Below, one piece after another: positions 19,045-28,289 of a stretch of 64,000 nt of DNA. Location of the stretch: the NCBI GenBank assembly GCA_016025055.1, contig CP065590.1, positions 3,100,001-3,164,000 on the forward strand. Reading direction: 5' to 3'. Each line of letters starts with the position of its first letter. Positions within the stretch are counted from its first letter, which is position 1. Position numbers and translations under genes: made by a program. Source of the stretch: Chryseobacterium indologenes. GTDB taxonomy: Bacteria > Bacteroidota > Bacteroidia > Flavobacteriales > Weeksellaceae. The notes under the pieces were generated by a model. That model had not been told where the DNA came from. It did not search any database and saw nothing but the letters and a program-made list of their open reading frames with translations.

Positions 19045-19346
19045 AGTATTGCTTTTGCTTTTTTAAATATCAAATTTTGATAAGATGCAAATTTAGGATT
19101 TTTAGGCGATTTAATATCTACTATTTGATATTTTCAAGTACGTTTTATCAAATATCTGACCTCATAGTCAATCATCGTTTTTTTTATAATTGGTTATCGG
19201 CCATAAGGAATAGATTTTTATGTTTATAGAAACCTGTTAGGTTGGTAAAATTGAAACATAACAGGTAAGGAGTTAATTAAAACAGCAATTCCGGACTTTA
19301 ATTCTACAATAAAAAAAATCTTATCTTCGTTTATAATTTCCTTGTG
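19045..19346. other. divergent intergenic region between alaS and the sigma factor gene
   Basis: The 302 bases are AT-rich. They contain TAAATTTG on the minus strand near 19088-19095, a possible -7 element for alaS, the palindrome-like AACCTGTTAGGTT near 19229-19241 and a second ACAGGT copy. No gene is seen. Confidence 0.45.
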
Positions 19347-19901
19347 ATGATGAAAAATGAAATTCTTAAAAGTTGGATAGAACAGTATTCCGGGGCACTA
19401 TTGAAAAGAGCGCTCTATATGCTTTCCAACAAAGAAGATGCCCAGGATGTAGTGCAGGAAGTTTTTCTGGCTGCATTTTCAGCATATGATTCTTTCGAAG
19501 GAAACAGCCAGCCGCTGACCTGGCTGATGGGTATTATGAACAGAAAAATTGCAGACTTTTACCGTAAAAAATATAAATCTGAGCCTAATATACGGCTTGA
19601 TCATTTTTTTGATGAAACAGGTTCATGGAAAAATAACGATGTTTTAAACGATTGGAATGTTTCGGGAAAAGAATCTGAATTGCTGGATGATCAGGACTTC
19701 AATAAAACATTGGAGGAATGTATCGAAGAATTGCCGTCCAGGTGGAAGATTCTATTAAAAATGTATTACATCGAAGAGAAAAAAGCACCCGAAGTCAGTC
19801 AGGAATTAGATGTTTCTACGACTAACCTATGGAAGATCTTACAGAGGAGCCGCATGCAGCTGAGAGAATGTCTTGAATTTAACTGGTTCTCAAACAGATA
19901 A
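19347..19901 (+). CDS. ECF-type RNA polymerase sigma factor
   Basis: The 184-residue protein has sigma region 2 (LYMLSNKEDAQDVVQEVFLA, then WLMGIMNRKIADFYRKK) and region 4 (LPSRWKILLKMYYIEEKKAP, then LDVSTTNLWKILQRSRMQLR). Regions 1 and 3 are absent, as in extracytoplasmic-function sigma factors. ATG 19347 or 19350 is preferred over the GTG at 19344. A zinc-type anti-sigma candidate starts nine bases downstream, followed by redox-related genes, suggesting an oxidative-stress sigma factor. Confidence 0.9.
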   Translation: MMKNEILKSWIEQYSGALLKRALYMLSNKEDAQDVVQEVFLAAFSAYDSFEGNSQPLTWLMGIMNRKIADFYRKKYKSEPNIRLDHFFDETGSWKNNDVLNDWNVSGKESELLDDQDFNKTLEECIEELPSRWKILLKMYYIEEKKAPEVSQELDVSTTNLWKILQRSRMQLRECLEFNWFSNR

Positions 19902-19910
19902 TGATTTAAA

Positions 19911-20180
19911 ATGATACGAAGAATTTTACATATTTTATTCTTACCATGCAGTGAAGCTACTTTACTGATGGAAAAGCGGAATGCCAGTTCTATTTCTCCA
20001 AAAGAGGACAGGAAACTGAGCATGCACCTGATGATTTGTAAATGGTGTAAGATGTATAACAAAAAACTGAAAGTACTGGATAAGGTATTTAAAAAGACCT
20101 TATCCAAAAATACAGCTGAAATAAATGACGTTGAAATTCAGGATTTTAAAGATAAAATGATTAAAAAATTAGATTTTTAA
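19911..20180 (+). CDS. probable zinc-binding anti-sigma factor
   Basis: The 89-residue protein carries H39-x3-C43-x2-C46 within HLMICKWCKMY, the HxxxCxxC signature of ZAS/zf-HC2 anti-sigma factors, plus C13. No transmembrane helix is seen, so a soluble anti-sigma is expected. In ZAS proteins this motif can sense oxidants by releasing zinc. The role as partner of the adjacent sigma factor is inferred from position and motif. Confidence 0.75.
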   Translation: MIRRILHILFLPCSEATLLMEKRNASSISPKEDRKLSMHLMICKWCKMYNKKLKVLDKVFKKTLSKNTAEINDVEIQDFKDKMIKKLDF

Positions 20181-20217
20181 GAAAAATTTTGTCAGGATTT
20201 TGAAACAGCTCCGACTA

Positions 20218-20225
20218 TACTTTTG
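20218..20225 (+). promoter_or_regulatory. possible -7 promoter element before the DUF417 gene
   Basis: TACTTTTG matches the Bacteroidetes TANNTTTG element, 38 bases before the DUF417 start in an 83-base gap. No correctly spaced TTG is present upstream, so it may be fortuitous, or a sigma-factor-dependent promoter may lie here. Confidence 0.3.
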
Positions 20226-20263
20226 AAAAACAACATAAGTATTCATTCAAAATCTTAAAAAAT

Positions 20264-20713
20264 ATGGTCGGAACTCAAAACACTTCAAACAAGAATGCAA
20301 CGTATCAGTCAGGATACTATATTTCGCTTTTCGGAGCAGCTCTTATCTTACTGTGGATAGGTATTTTCAAATTTACTCCTACTGAGGCAGCAGGAATAAA
20401 ACCTTTGGTCGAAAACCATTTTCTGACCTTTTTCGTATATAAGATTATGAGCGTCCAGACAGTGTCAAATCTTATCGGAGCGATAGAAATTATCATTGCC
20501 TTACTTCTCATATTTAGTGCGAAATTTGCTGTATTAAAAAGATATGCAGGAATAGGAATGGTGGTAACATTTACGGTGACGTTAAGCTATCTCTTTACAA
20601 CTCCCGGAATGTGGAAAATAGTAGATGGAGTTCCGGTAACGGACTTCTTTATCGTCAAAGACCTTATGTTTTTAGGATTTGGACTGATTCTGCTCCAAAA
20701 TAAAAAGTCATGA
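20264..20713 (+). CDS. DUF417 membrane protein (RclC/YkgB-like)
   Basis: The 149-residue protein has about four membrane helices (YISLFGAALILLWIGIFKFT, TVSNLIGAIEIIIALLLIF, MVVTFTVTLSYLF, FLGFGLILL). The IGIFKFTPTEAAGI segment is characteristic of DUF417. In E. coli the relative RclC belongs to a reactive-chlorine response. Its stop TGA overlaps the ATG at 20710 of the MsrAB gene (ATGA), so the two are probably translationally coupled. Confidence 0.85.
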   Translation: MVGTQNTSNKNATYQSGYYISLFGAALILLWIGIFKFTPTEAAGIKPLVENHFLTFFVYKIMSVQTVSNLIGAIEIIIALLLIFSAKFAVLKRYAGIGMVVTFTVTLSYLFTTPGMWKIVDGVPVTDFFIVKDLMFLGFGLILLQNKKS

Positions 20714-21823
20714 ATAAAAAGAATAAAATGAAAAATATACTCATTGTGCTCGGAATCGTTCTGGGTATAGCAGTTTTTGCTGCAGGATCGGGGCTTTTTA
20801 AAAAAAAATAAGCCTACACAGGTAAAAGAAGAAAAACAGGAAATTATGGATATTAAAAATGCTAGAGAAATTTATTTTGCAGGCGGATGTTTTTGGGGAA
20901 CAGAACATTTCTTTCAACAAATTCGTGGAGTAGTAGGTACAGAAGTAGGATATGCCAACGGAAATACTCAGAACCCAACCTATGAAGAAGTGGTAAGCCA
21001 TACGACAGGCTTTGCGGAAACGGTAAAAGTAAAATACGATCCTGAACAGGTGGATTTAAAACTGTTGATTGACCTTTATTTTAAAACCATTGATCCCACC
21101 AGTAAAGATCAACAGGGAAATGACAGAGGAAATCAATACAGAACAGGAATTTACTTTACGGACAAAACTGATGAAGCGGTTGTAAAGAATGAAGTTCAGA
21201 AATTGTCTAAAAATTATAGTAAACCAATTCTGGTAGAAACAATTCCTTTGAAAAATTTCTACAAAGCAGAAGATTATCACCAGGATTATCTGGATAAAAA
21301 TCCGGGAGGCTACTGCCACATAGAACCGGGACTTTTTGAAATGGCGAAGAAAGCCAATCCGCTTCCGAAAGCAACAACCTACCAGAAGCAGGATAAAAAA
21401 GTCTTAAAAGAAAAATTATCTGCAGAACAATATAATGTCACTCAGGAAAATGGTACGGAGAGACCTTTCCAGAATGAATACTGGAATGAAACCCGCGAAG
21501 GAATCTATGTAGACATTACCACAGGGGAACCTCTGTTTGTATCAACGGATAAGTTTGAGTCAGGCTGCGGATGGCCGAGCTTTTCAAAACCGATTACCAA
21601 AAGTCTGATTAACGAAAAGCTGGATCGTACCCACGGAATGGACAGGGTAGAGGTAAGAAGTAAAACGGGAGATGCCCATCTGGGACACGTTTTTACAGAT
21701 GGCCCTCAGGATAAAGGAGGACTTCGTTATTGCATCAACAGTGCCTCTCTGAAATTTATTCCAAAAGCGGAAATGGAATCTAAAGGATACGGAAAATATC
21801 TTCCGTTGTTAGATAAAAAGTAA
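20710..21823 (+). CDS. msrAB: MsrA-MsrB methionine sulfoxide reductase fusion with N-terminal anchor, frameshifted
   Basis: The N-terminal frame (ATG 20710 or 20728) encodes a hydrophobic signal/anchor, [16 protein letters not shown], then hits TAA after an A9 run at 20800-20808. Removing one A joins it to MsrA (GGCFWGTEH) and MsrB ([15 protein letters not shown], catalytic Cys in [11 protein letters not shown]), a 370-residue extracytoplasmic enzyme repairing both sulfoxide epimers. Without the shift, translation could begin at ATG 20847 as a cytoplasmic form. A sequence error is likeliest, though an A9 tract could also slip in vivo. Confidence 0.85.
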
Positions 21824-21831
21824 TGTGAAAG

Positions 21832-21858
21832 AAGGCTGCCGATCGGCAGCCTTTTATT
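21832..21858. terminator. bidirectional terminator after msrAB
   Basis: AAGGCTGCC (21832-21840) pairs with GGCAGCCTT (21845-21853) around loop GATC, followed by a short T-run. It sits between the convergent msrAB and the membrane-protein gene. Confidence 0.85.
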
Positions 21859-21863
21859 CTGAA

Positions 21864-22493
21864 TTAATGCTGCAGTTGAAATCTTTCTTTGATACTGAGC
21901 ATTGAGAGGTTTAAAAATAAAAGAAATCCAAAAACAAAATAATATACATTTTGGGGAAGGATCGTAAACATTGACTGCATTTTTTCAAAAAAATCAGGTT
22001 TATATTCAGTAATGAGAACATCATTACAAAGTAAGCATTCATATTCAGATTCTTTTACATTGGGATCTTTGTAAAGTACGGTAGCAAAAATATGTCCCGT
22101 TTTTTCCATATCAACGGCATATTGTTCATGATTCGATATATTCATGTCATTTAAAACAGATACAAAATCACCATAAGTATTATCATTGTTTAAAATAAAC
22201 TCAATTCCTGTATTTTTCTCATTTTTCTTTTGGAGATTTTTTAGTTCAGAAACATATAGCTTTGAATGATCTTTGGCAGTTCCGGGAAGTATATTTATTT
22301 TTTTATATTCCCAATTTCTATAGGGTTCAAAAGTAACATAGAGAGATGAGGTTTCTTTTCTGACTTTTGCCGGAAGTCCAATATCTACTACTGAAACATT
22401 AATTTCTTCAAATTTTTGATTTCCATAGTACCAAAATAATAATGGAATCAGAATCGCACTGATAAGTCCAGGGACATAATATATTTTCCTCAC
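21864..22493 (-). CDS. unrecognised two-helix membrane protein
   Basis: The 209-residue protein has an N-terminal helix (YYVPGLISAILIPLLFWYYG), a soluble domain of about 150 residues probably outside the inner membrane, and a C-terminal helix (YYFVFGFLLFLNLSML). The segment FILNNDNTYGDFVSVLNDMN faintly recalls ExbD/TolR periplasmic domains, but the topology differs, so no function is assigned. Two Cys lie in ECLLCND. It is transcribed alone, convergent with msrAB. Confidence 0.65.
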   Translation of the reverse strand: MRKIYYVPGLISAILIPLLFWYYGNQKFEEINVSVVDIGLPAKVRKETSSLYVTFEPYRNWEYKKINILPGTAKDHSKLYVSELKNLQKKNEKNTGIEFILNNDNTYGDFVSVLNDMNISNHEQYAVDMEKTGHIFATVLYKDPNVKESEYECLLCNDVLITEYKPDFFEKMQSMFTILPQNVYYFVFGFLLFLNLSMLSIKERFQLQH

Positions 22494-22606
22494 TTAGTTT
22501 TTTGATAAAAATAATAAAAAAATATACCTAGAAAACAGGAGTTAAAACACATGAAATTATATCTAATTTTATAATCCTAAGATCACATCAAAAAAATAAA
22601 TAACCC

Positions 22607-23602
22607 ATGAAAATATTTAAATGGATAAAAAAATTACTCCCGATAGTACTGGCTATCCTTATTTTTGGGTTAATTATCGGTTTTGTTTTTGAAAGAATCT
22701 CCCGCTCAAAGGCAGATACAATTCAGCCTAATGGTCAGCTTGTAGAAGTTGAAGGTCACCAAATGCATTATCTGAAAAAAGGAACCGCTGGTCCCACCTT
22801 TGTTTTTGAAACAGCTTTTGACCCTGCAGGGCATCTGCAGTGGTATCATATCCAACAGGAACTACCTGATACCTTTACTACTTTTTCTTATGACAGATCA
22901 GGAATTTTGTGGAGCGAAAGAGGCCAAGCACCCAAAACCGGTGAAGAGACGGCTGAAGAACTTCATACATTATTGGAGAAAGCAAGAGCTCCCAAGCCTT
23001 ATGTGCTTGTTGGTCATTCTTTTGGAGGAACATTGGTTAGGTTTTTTGTTAATAAATATCCAAAAGATGTTGCCGGTATTATTTTAGTCGAGAGCCAGTG
23101 TCCGGATGATAAAAAATACCTTTCGCCTGAACTATATACTCTCGTTAACCAGGGGTTGCCGGGAGGATTGCTGAAATTTGCCAGTACTTTCGGACTGGCG
23201 AGACTGATGTTTAAGAATATGTTTCCTCCACAACCACAGTACAAATATCAGAATTCCATAATGCCTGCATTGATACACAAAAGTGCTTATGGCGTACTTG
23301 AAGAGCAGGATCAGATGAGTGCTGTTAAAAAAGAGGCCACGAAAATAAAGTCCTTCGGTGCGATTCCGCTCTATGTGATTACAGCAGGTGATACAACACG
23401 ATTTGATGCTTTTATTAAGGATCCGAAATTAAAAAATGAAATGCTTGGAGCATGGGATAAAATGCAGAAAGATCTGTTGAAAATGTCTACAGATAGCAAA
23501 CAGGTTATCGCTACATCAAGTGGACATTATATTAATCAGGATCAACCAATAATTATTGAGAATGCAATTAAAGACATGTATAAAAAGGTAACAGCACCTT
23601 AA
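22607..23602 (+). CDS. membrane-anchored alpha/beta hydrolase
   Basis: The 331-residue protein has an N-terminal membrane anchor (LLPIVLAILIFGLIIGFVF) and an alpha/beta-hydrolase fold. The nucleophile elbow is GHSFGG, the acid is probably in the ITAGDTTRFD region and a late His lies in SSGHYINQDQP. The substrate cannot be deduced. The gene stands alone, with 124 bases before the AAA ATPase gene on the same strand. Confidence 0.85.
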   Translation: MKIFKWIKKLLPIVLAILIFGLIIGFVFERISRSKADTIQPNGQLVEVEGHQMHYLKKGTAGPTFVFETAFDPAGHLQWYHIQQELPDTFTTFSYDRSGILWSERGQAPKTGEETAEELHTLLEKARAPKPYVLVGHSFGGTLVRFFVNKYPKDVAGIILVESQCPDDKKYLSPELYTLVNQGLPGGLLKFASTFGLARLMFKNMFPPQPQYKYQNSIMPALIHKSAYGVLEEQDQMSAVKKEATKIKSFGAIPLYVITAGDTTRFDAFIKDPKLKNEMLGAWDKMQKDLLKMSTDSKQVIATSSGHYINQDQPIIIENAIKDMYKKVTAP

Positions 23603-23726
23603 TAGTTCAGTATTCCCGTAAGTTCTTTGCCCATCAATTGTATGATGATACTTTTCAAAAAGAATGTCAGTTTTCATAACATCTTTAAGATTAAAATATT
23701 AAATTTGATAGAACTAATAAGGATTT

Positions 23727-25085
23727 ATGAAGTTAATCGAACTGGCAGAAGAACTAAAGGTATCTGCAGAAGCTATAAAACAATTTATACAGGATTTTGA
23801 CCTTGAATTGGTAGACTGTATCAGTACCAATTTCGAAGTAAAGGAGGATTTTGAAAAATTTGCCCGTGAGAATCTGGATTTTTTAAGGTTGTATGAAAAA
23901 GATCTTGATAAAAATAAAACGGTAGAGCAGATTGCAGAAGTTATCAATCAGCCTAAAGAGAAAGTAGAAAAAGCCATAAAAGAGAACAATCCCAATATTT
24001 TTGATAACGGTTTCTTTAAATCTTCGATCTCAAGTTATGGGATTGATCATAAAATAGGTGGTAATTATCAGTTTGTCTACGACTATTTCGGGCATAAAAC
24101 AAGCCTGCAGAAAAGAGATTTTATAGGATACAGGGATCTTTTCTTCTACACTTCATCTGTGCTTGAACCTTTTTTAAATCCTCAGCAGATCAAAGACTGG
24201 GGGATCAATAAACCTGCGGGAATTGTATTGTACGGTCCTCCCGGAAGCGGAAAGATTTTCTGGGCCAATAAAATTGCTGAAATCATAGGCTATCAATTTA
24301 AAGAAGTTAAAAAACATTATTTAGGAACTTCCTTTGTGGATGGAAATGAGGTTAACTTCAGCGATTTTCTGCTGTCTATGCTCAAAGAAAATAAAATACT
24401 TCTTTTTCTTGATGATTTTGATGAAATTATGATGCAGAGAAAGGCAGAAACCGATGTTGCTTCCTGCAATCTTGAAGTACAGGAGCTTATTCTTCATTAT
24501 ATCGCCAAATTTGAAAAAGAAAATGTGTTGATGGTGGGATCTGCCAATTCTGTATCAGAAATTGACGAAGAGATTCTTGCTCCCGGAAGATTTGATGTCA
24601 TGATTCCGGTCTTTCCTCCCAATGCGTCAGAGCGTTCAGAAATTATCCTATACGCGATGACCCGCGGCCTTGAAGAAGATTCATTGTTATATAAAATTCT
24701 TAAAAATAATAAAGCCGATAAAGTTCCGTTCTGGCAGGACATTGCTTCAAAAATGAAAGTTTTTAGCAATACGATGTTAATTGATTTTACCCAAAGCCTC
24801 AAAAAGAGAATCAAAAACCTGTATCAGAAAAACAGAAATGAAAAGCTTAAAATTGATCAGAACCTTCTCAATGCGGCTCTGAGAGATGCTGCAGGAAAGC
24901 TTACCGGCGAATATCTCGATCAGGTAGCCCGGTTTTTAGCCGATGTCGTGATCAATAACTTTGATGAATTTCAGTTCAGAATCAAAGCACTCAAGACAGA
25001 ACTGGAAACCTATAAAGTCGTTGAGGAACCCAGAAGGGCAATCGGTTTCTCCCACAACGAAGAAGAGGAAAATAAAAAGAAGTAA
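23727..25085 (+). CDS. AAA-family ATPase with atypical P-loop
   Basis: The 452-residue protein has a helical N-terminal part (1-85) resembling the small IF2 N-terminal domain (LIELAEELKVSAEAIKQFI). A linker is followed by an AAA core with Walker A GPPGSGKI at 170-177, Walker B ILLFLDDFDE near 224-233, a sensor-1 region MVGSAN and LAPGRFD for the arginine finger. Walker A has Ile where Thr/Ser normally contacts Mg-ATP. The function is unknown. The FAD oxidoreductase begins 26 bases downstream. Confidence 0.8.
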   Translation: MKLIELAEELKVSAEAIKQFIQDFDLELVDCISTNFEVKEDFEKFARENLDFLRLYEKDLDKNKTVEQIAEVINQPKEKVEKAIKENNPNIFDNGFFKSSISSYGIDHKIGGNYQFVYDYFGHKTSLQKRDFIGYRDLFFYTSSVLEPFLNPQQIKDWGINKPAGIVLYGPPGSGKIFWANKIAEIIGYQFKEVKKHYLGTSFVDGNEVNFSDFLLSMLKENKILLFLDDFDEIMMQRKAETDVASCNLEVQELILHYIAKFEKENVLMVGSANSVSEIDEEILAPGRFDVMIPVFPPNASERSEIILYAMTRGLEEDSLLYKILKNNKADKVPFWQDIASKMKVFSNTMLIDFTQSLKKRIKNLYQKNRNEKLKIDQNLLNAALRDAAGKLTGEYLDQVARFLADVVINNFDEFQFRIKALKTELETYKVVEEPRRAIGFSHNEEEENKKK

Positions 25086-25111
25086 AGAATTAATCTACTG
25101 CTCCATTACTC

Positions 25112-26227
25112 ATGAACAGCATCTGGGAACTTGAGACTTTTTACCGGAAGAGAAATATAACCATTGTAGGATCCGGATTTTCCGGACTCTGGACGGCGAT
25201 CTCCCTTAAAGAAAAGTTTCCTGAAAAATCAGTTTTAGTGATTGAAAGAAATCATATTCCTTTAGGCGCTTCCACAAGAAATGCAGGTTTTGCCTGCTTC
25301 GGCAGTCTTACAGAAGTGATTGCCGATTCTCAGAAAATGGGTTGGGATAAAACATTGGAGCTGATCAGGATGAGGTTTGAAGGACTTCAGAAAATCAGAC
25401 ACTATTTTACAAGGGATGAAATAGATTTTGAACTTGACGGAGGCTATGAAATTTTGAATGATGATCAGCCTTTACAATATCTTGATTCCGTCAATGAACA
25501 ATTGAAATCTATAACAGGATCAGATCATACCTATACTCTCACCCAGAATAAAATCAGTGAATTCGGGCTCGGAAAGTCTCGGTTTCTCATTGAAAATGCC
25601 TGTGAAGGAAGCCTGCATTCCGGTAAGTTGTTGCAGAAACTTCTTGAAAAATGCCACGAACTCAAAGTTGAATTTTTATTTGGGACAGAGGTGAAGACCA
25701 TTGAAGAAAAAGCGGATGAGATGCAAATTTTCCTTTCAAATGATCTTACATTGAAATCTGACCGGCTGATCTACTGTACGAATGCTTTTAGTGACAGATT
25801 TTTGAAAAATGAAGAAATAATTCCGGCTCGCGGGCAGATTATTTTAACAGAGCCTGTTGAAGATTTAAAATTAAAAGGAACATTCCACTATGATGAAGGC
25901 TTCTATTATTTCCGGAATCTGGGAGACAGAGTATTGCTGGGAGGTGGAAGAAATCAGGATTTCAAAACCGAAGAGACTGCAGCATTTGAAACCACTGAAT
26001 TTCTGCAGAATCATTTAGAAAATTTTTTGAGAGAAGTCATTCTACCGGGCAAAGAAGTAGATATTGCTCTCCGATGGTCAGGAATTATGGCGATGGGCTC
26101 AGAAAAAATACCTATTGTAAAGCAAGTTTCTGAAAGACAGTTTTGTGCGGTAAGACTCTCCGGAATGGGAGTTGCCCTGGCTCCAAAGATTGGAGAGATG
26201 GTTGCTGAGATGATAAACATTATATGA
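25112..26227 (+). CDS. FAD-dependent oxidoreductase (DAO family)
   Basis: The 371-residue protein has an N-terminal dinucleotide-binding motif (ITIVGSGFSGLWTAISLKE), the LGASTRNAGFACFG segment common in D-amino-acid oxidase/glycine oxidase-like enzymes, and a C-terminal FAD-contact region (RLSGMGVALAPKIGEM). The substrate is unknown; an amine or amino acid oxidase is likely. It is probably co-transcribed with the preceding AAA ATPase gene. Confidence 0.85.
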   Translation: MNSIWELETFYRKRNITIVGSGFSGLWTAISLKEKFPEKSVLVIERNHIPLGASTRNAGFACFGSLTEVIADSQKMGWDKTLELIRMRFEGLQKIRHYFTRDEIDFELDGGYEILNDDQPLQYLDSVNEQLKSITGSDHTYTLTQNKISEFGLGKSRFLIENACEGSLHSGKLLQKLLEKCHELKVEFLFGTEVKTIEEKADEMQIFLSNDLTLKSDRLIYCTNAFSDRFLKNEEIIPARGQIILTEPVEDLKLKGTFHYDEGFYYFRNLGDRVLLGGGRNQDFKTEETAAFETTEFLQNHLENFLREVILPGKEVDIALRWSGIMAMGSEKIPIVKQVSERQFCAVRLSGMGVALAPKIGEMVAEMINII

Positions 26228-26234
26228 CGGAGAG

Positions 26235-26264
26235 TAGATAATAGACAGATAGATAATAGACGGG
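26235..26264 (+). repeat. two-copy 15-bp tandem repeat
   Basis: TAGATAATAGACAGA (26235-26249) is followed directly by TAGATAATAGACGGG (26250-26264), immediately after the oxidoreductase stop. There is no coding content. Confidence 0.6.
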
Positions 26265-26379
26265 GAGATTATCACACTCTCACACGCTGCAACACTCTTA
26301 TTCTCGAACCCGCCAACTCTCTCAATCAACCCCTTTCCACTCCAAAAGAAATCCTTATTTTTGCAAAAAGAAAATATTC

Positions 26380-27491
26380 GTGATCAACAACGACCAGATA
26401 AAAGACGTTCAATCCAGAATTGAAGACTTGCACAGATACCTTCAGATTGACAAAAAAAGATAGAAATTGCCAATGATGATGAAAAAACGGCGGCACCGGA
26501 GTTTTGGGATAATCCCAAAACAGCGGAAACATTTCTGAAGCAGCTTCGTTCCAAGAAAAAATGGGTAGAAGACTACGAAGAAATCAACACTCAGTTTGAA
26601 GACCTTCAGGTTTTGGCAGATTTTGCCAAAGAAGATCCCGATTCTGAAAAGGAATTGGATGAAACCTTTCCGCAATTGGTTGAAAAAATCGAGGACCTGG
26701 AATTTAAAAACATGCTTTCCAATGAAGGCGACGAGCTTTCTGCGGTTCTTCAGATTACTGCCGGTGCCGGTGGTACAGAAAGCTGCGACTGGGCTTCCAT
26801 GCTGATGAGAATGTATACGATGTGGGCAGATAAGCAGGGATATAAAATCCGTGAACTGAATTTCCAGGAAGGAGATGTAGCAGGAGTAAAAACAGTGACC
26901 TTAGAAATTGAAGGCGAATATGCCTTCGGATATTTAAAAGGAGAAAACGGAGTGCACAGGTTGGTAAGAATTTCCCCTTTTGACAGTAATGCTAAAAGAC
27001 ACACGAGTTTCGTTTCCGTATACGTGTATCCTCTGGTGGATGATACGATTGAAATCAATATTAATCCGGCAGATATCAGCTTTGAAACAATGAGGTCTTC
27101 CGGAGCAGGAGGGCAGAACGTAAACAAAGTGGAAACAGCAGTACGTCTTCGCCACGCACCTACAGGAATTATCATTGAAAACTCCGAATCCCGTTCGCAG
27201 CTTCAGAATAAGGAAAAAGCGATGCAGCTCCTTCGTTCGAGACTTTATGAAATGGAACTTGAAGAACGTATGAAGGCCAGAAATGAAATTGAAGCCAATA
27301 AAATGAAAATCGAGTGGGGAAGCCAGATCAGAAACTATGTCATGCACCCTTACAAACTGGTAAAAGATGTACGCTCAGGCCATGAGACCTCAGATGTGGA
27401 TGCCGTGATGAACGGAAATCTCACTCCTTTCCTGAAAGCCTTCCTGATGGCTGATGGTACAGCGGTTTCCGATGATGATCTTGATCTATAA
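26380..27491 (+). CDS. prfB: peptide chain release factor 2, frameshifted
   Basis: RF2 releases peptides at UGA and UAA. The GTG at 26380 opens a frame ([20 protein letters not shown]) that ends at TAG 26461 after an A7 run at 26452-26458. Adding one A joins it to the rest, giving 370 residues with the GGQ loop in [13 protein letters not shown]. Many bacteria have a programmed +1 shift at CTT-TGA here, but this copy has CTT-CAG, a -1 relation and a UAG stop, which RF1 reads. A sequence error is therefore the best explanation. A TATTTTTG element lies at 26356-26363. Confidence 0.88.
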
Positions 27492-27533
27492 AATATCATG
27501 TCTGAATTTTAGTTAAAATCTTATAATTAATTT

Positions 27534-27562
27534 TTGTTTCAGACATTTTAGACTTATTTTTG
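27534..27562 (+). promoter_or_regulatory. Bacteroidetes-type promoter for the dedA gene
   Basis: TTG at 27534-27536 and TATTTTTG at 27555-27562 are separated by 18 bases, matching the flavobacterial TTG-N17-23-TANNTTTG consensus. The dedA start lies 16 bases further on, giving a very short leader. Confidence 0.65.
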
Positions 27563-27578
27563 TTGGACATCGATATAT

Positions 27579-28276
27579 ATGGAAGATTTCAATAGCTGGA
27601 AGGATTTGTTAAACCCTGAATTTTATATTAAAATGGGAGGGTTTTGGTTGATTTTATTTATTGTTTTTGCTGAAACGGGTCTTTTTGTAGGGTTTTTCTT
27701 ACCTGGAGATTCATTATTATTCGTTTCAGGAATTTATGCTGTTGAAATCATCAAAGAGACATTTGGCTCCACAGGGAGCGATTTCCTTGATACGACACTC
27801 TTAGCTTCTGGAGTTGCCTTAGCGGCAATCGTTGGAAATGAAGTAGGATATTATTTTGGAAGAAAGGCCGGACCTGCTTTATACAAGAGACCGGATTCAA
27901 TGCTTTTTAAGAAAAAATATTTGTATCAGGCTCATGATTTCTTTGAAAAACATGGGGCATTAGCCATTATTATGGCAAGATTCTTACCGGTCGTGAGAAC
28001 ATTTACCCCGATCGTGGCAGGGATTGTAAAAATGGATAAAAAAGAGTTCCTGAGAGATAACGTGATCGGAGCTGTTTTATGGTCTTTTATTTTAATCTTT
28101 GCGGGTCATTACCTTGACAAGCTGTTTATGGAACAGTTTGGAATCAATTTAAAAGAAAAACTGGAATACATCATTATTGTTATCGTGCTTGTGACTACAC
28201 TTCCGGTGATTATCAAATTTATGTTCGGAAAAAAGAGGATCTCTCTAAATATGAGAATAAAGATTTTGAACAATAA
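27579..28276 (+). CDS. DedA-family membrane protein, frameshifted near its end
   Basis: This DedA/VTT-type inner-membrane protein is probably involved in lipid or membrane homeostasis. It shows ETGLFVGFFLPGDSLLF, EVGYYFGRKAGP, the hallmark FLPVVRTFTPIVAG and a C-terminal helix pair. As written, the frame runs on to 28343 through the terminator. One extra A in the A6 run at 28229-28234 would instead end the protein at TAA 28274-28276 (tail FGKKEDLSKYENKDFEQ, 232 residues), just before that terminator, which supports the correction. Confidence 0.85.
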
Positions 28277-28289
28277 AATTAAAAATACA

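Noticed and set aside
26442..26532. Programmed RF2 +1 frameshift
   Set aside because: The required shift is -1, the stop is UAG and the CTT-TGA site is absent.
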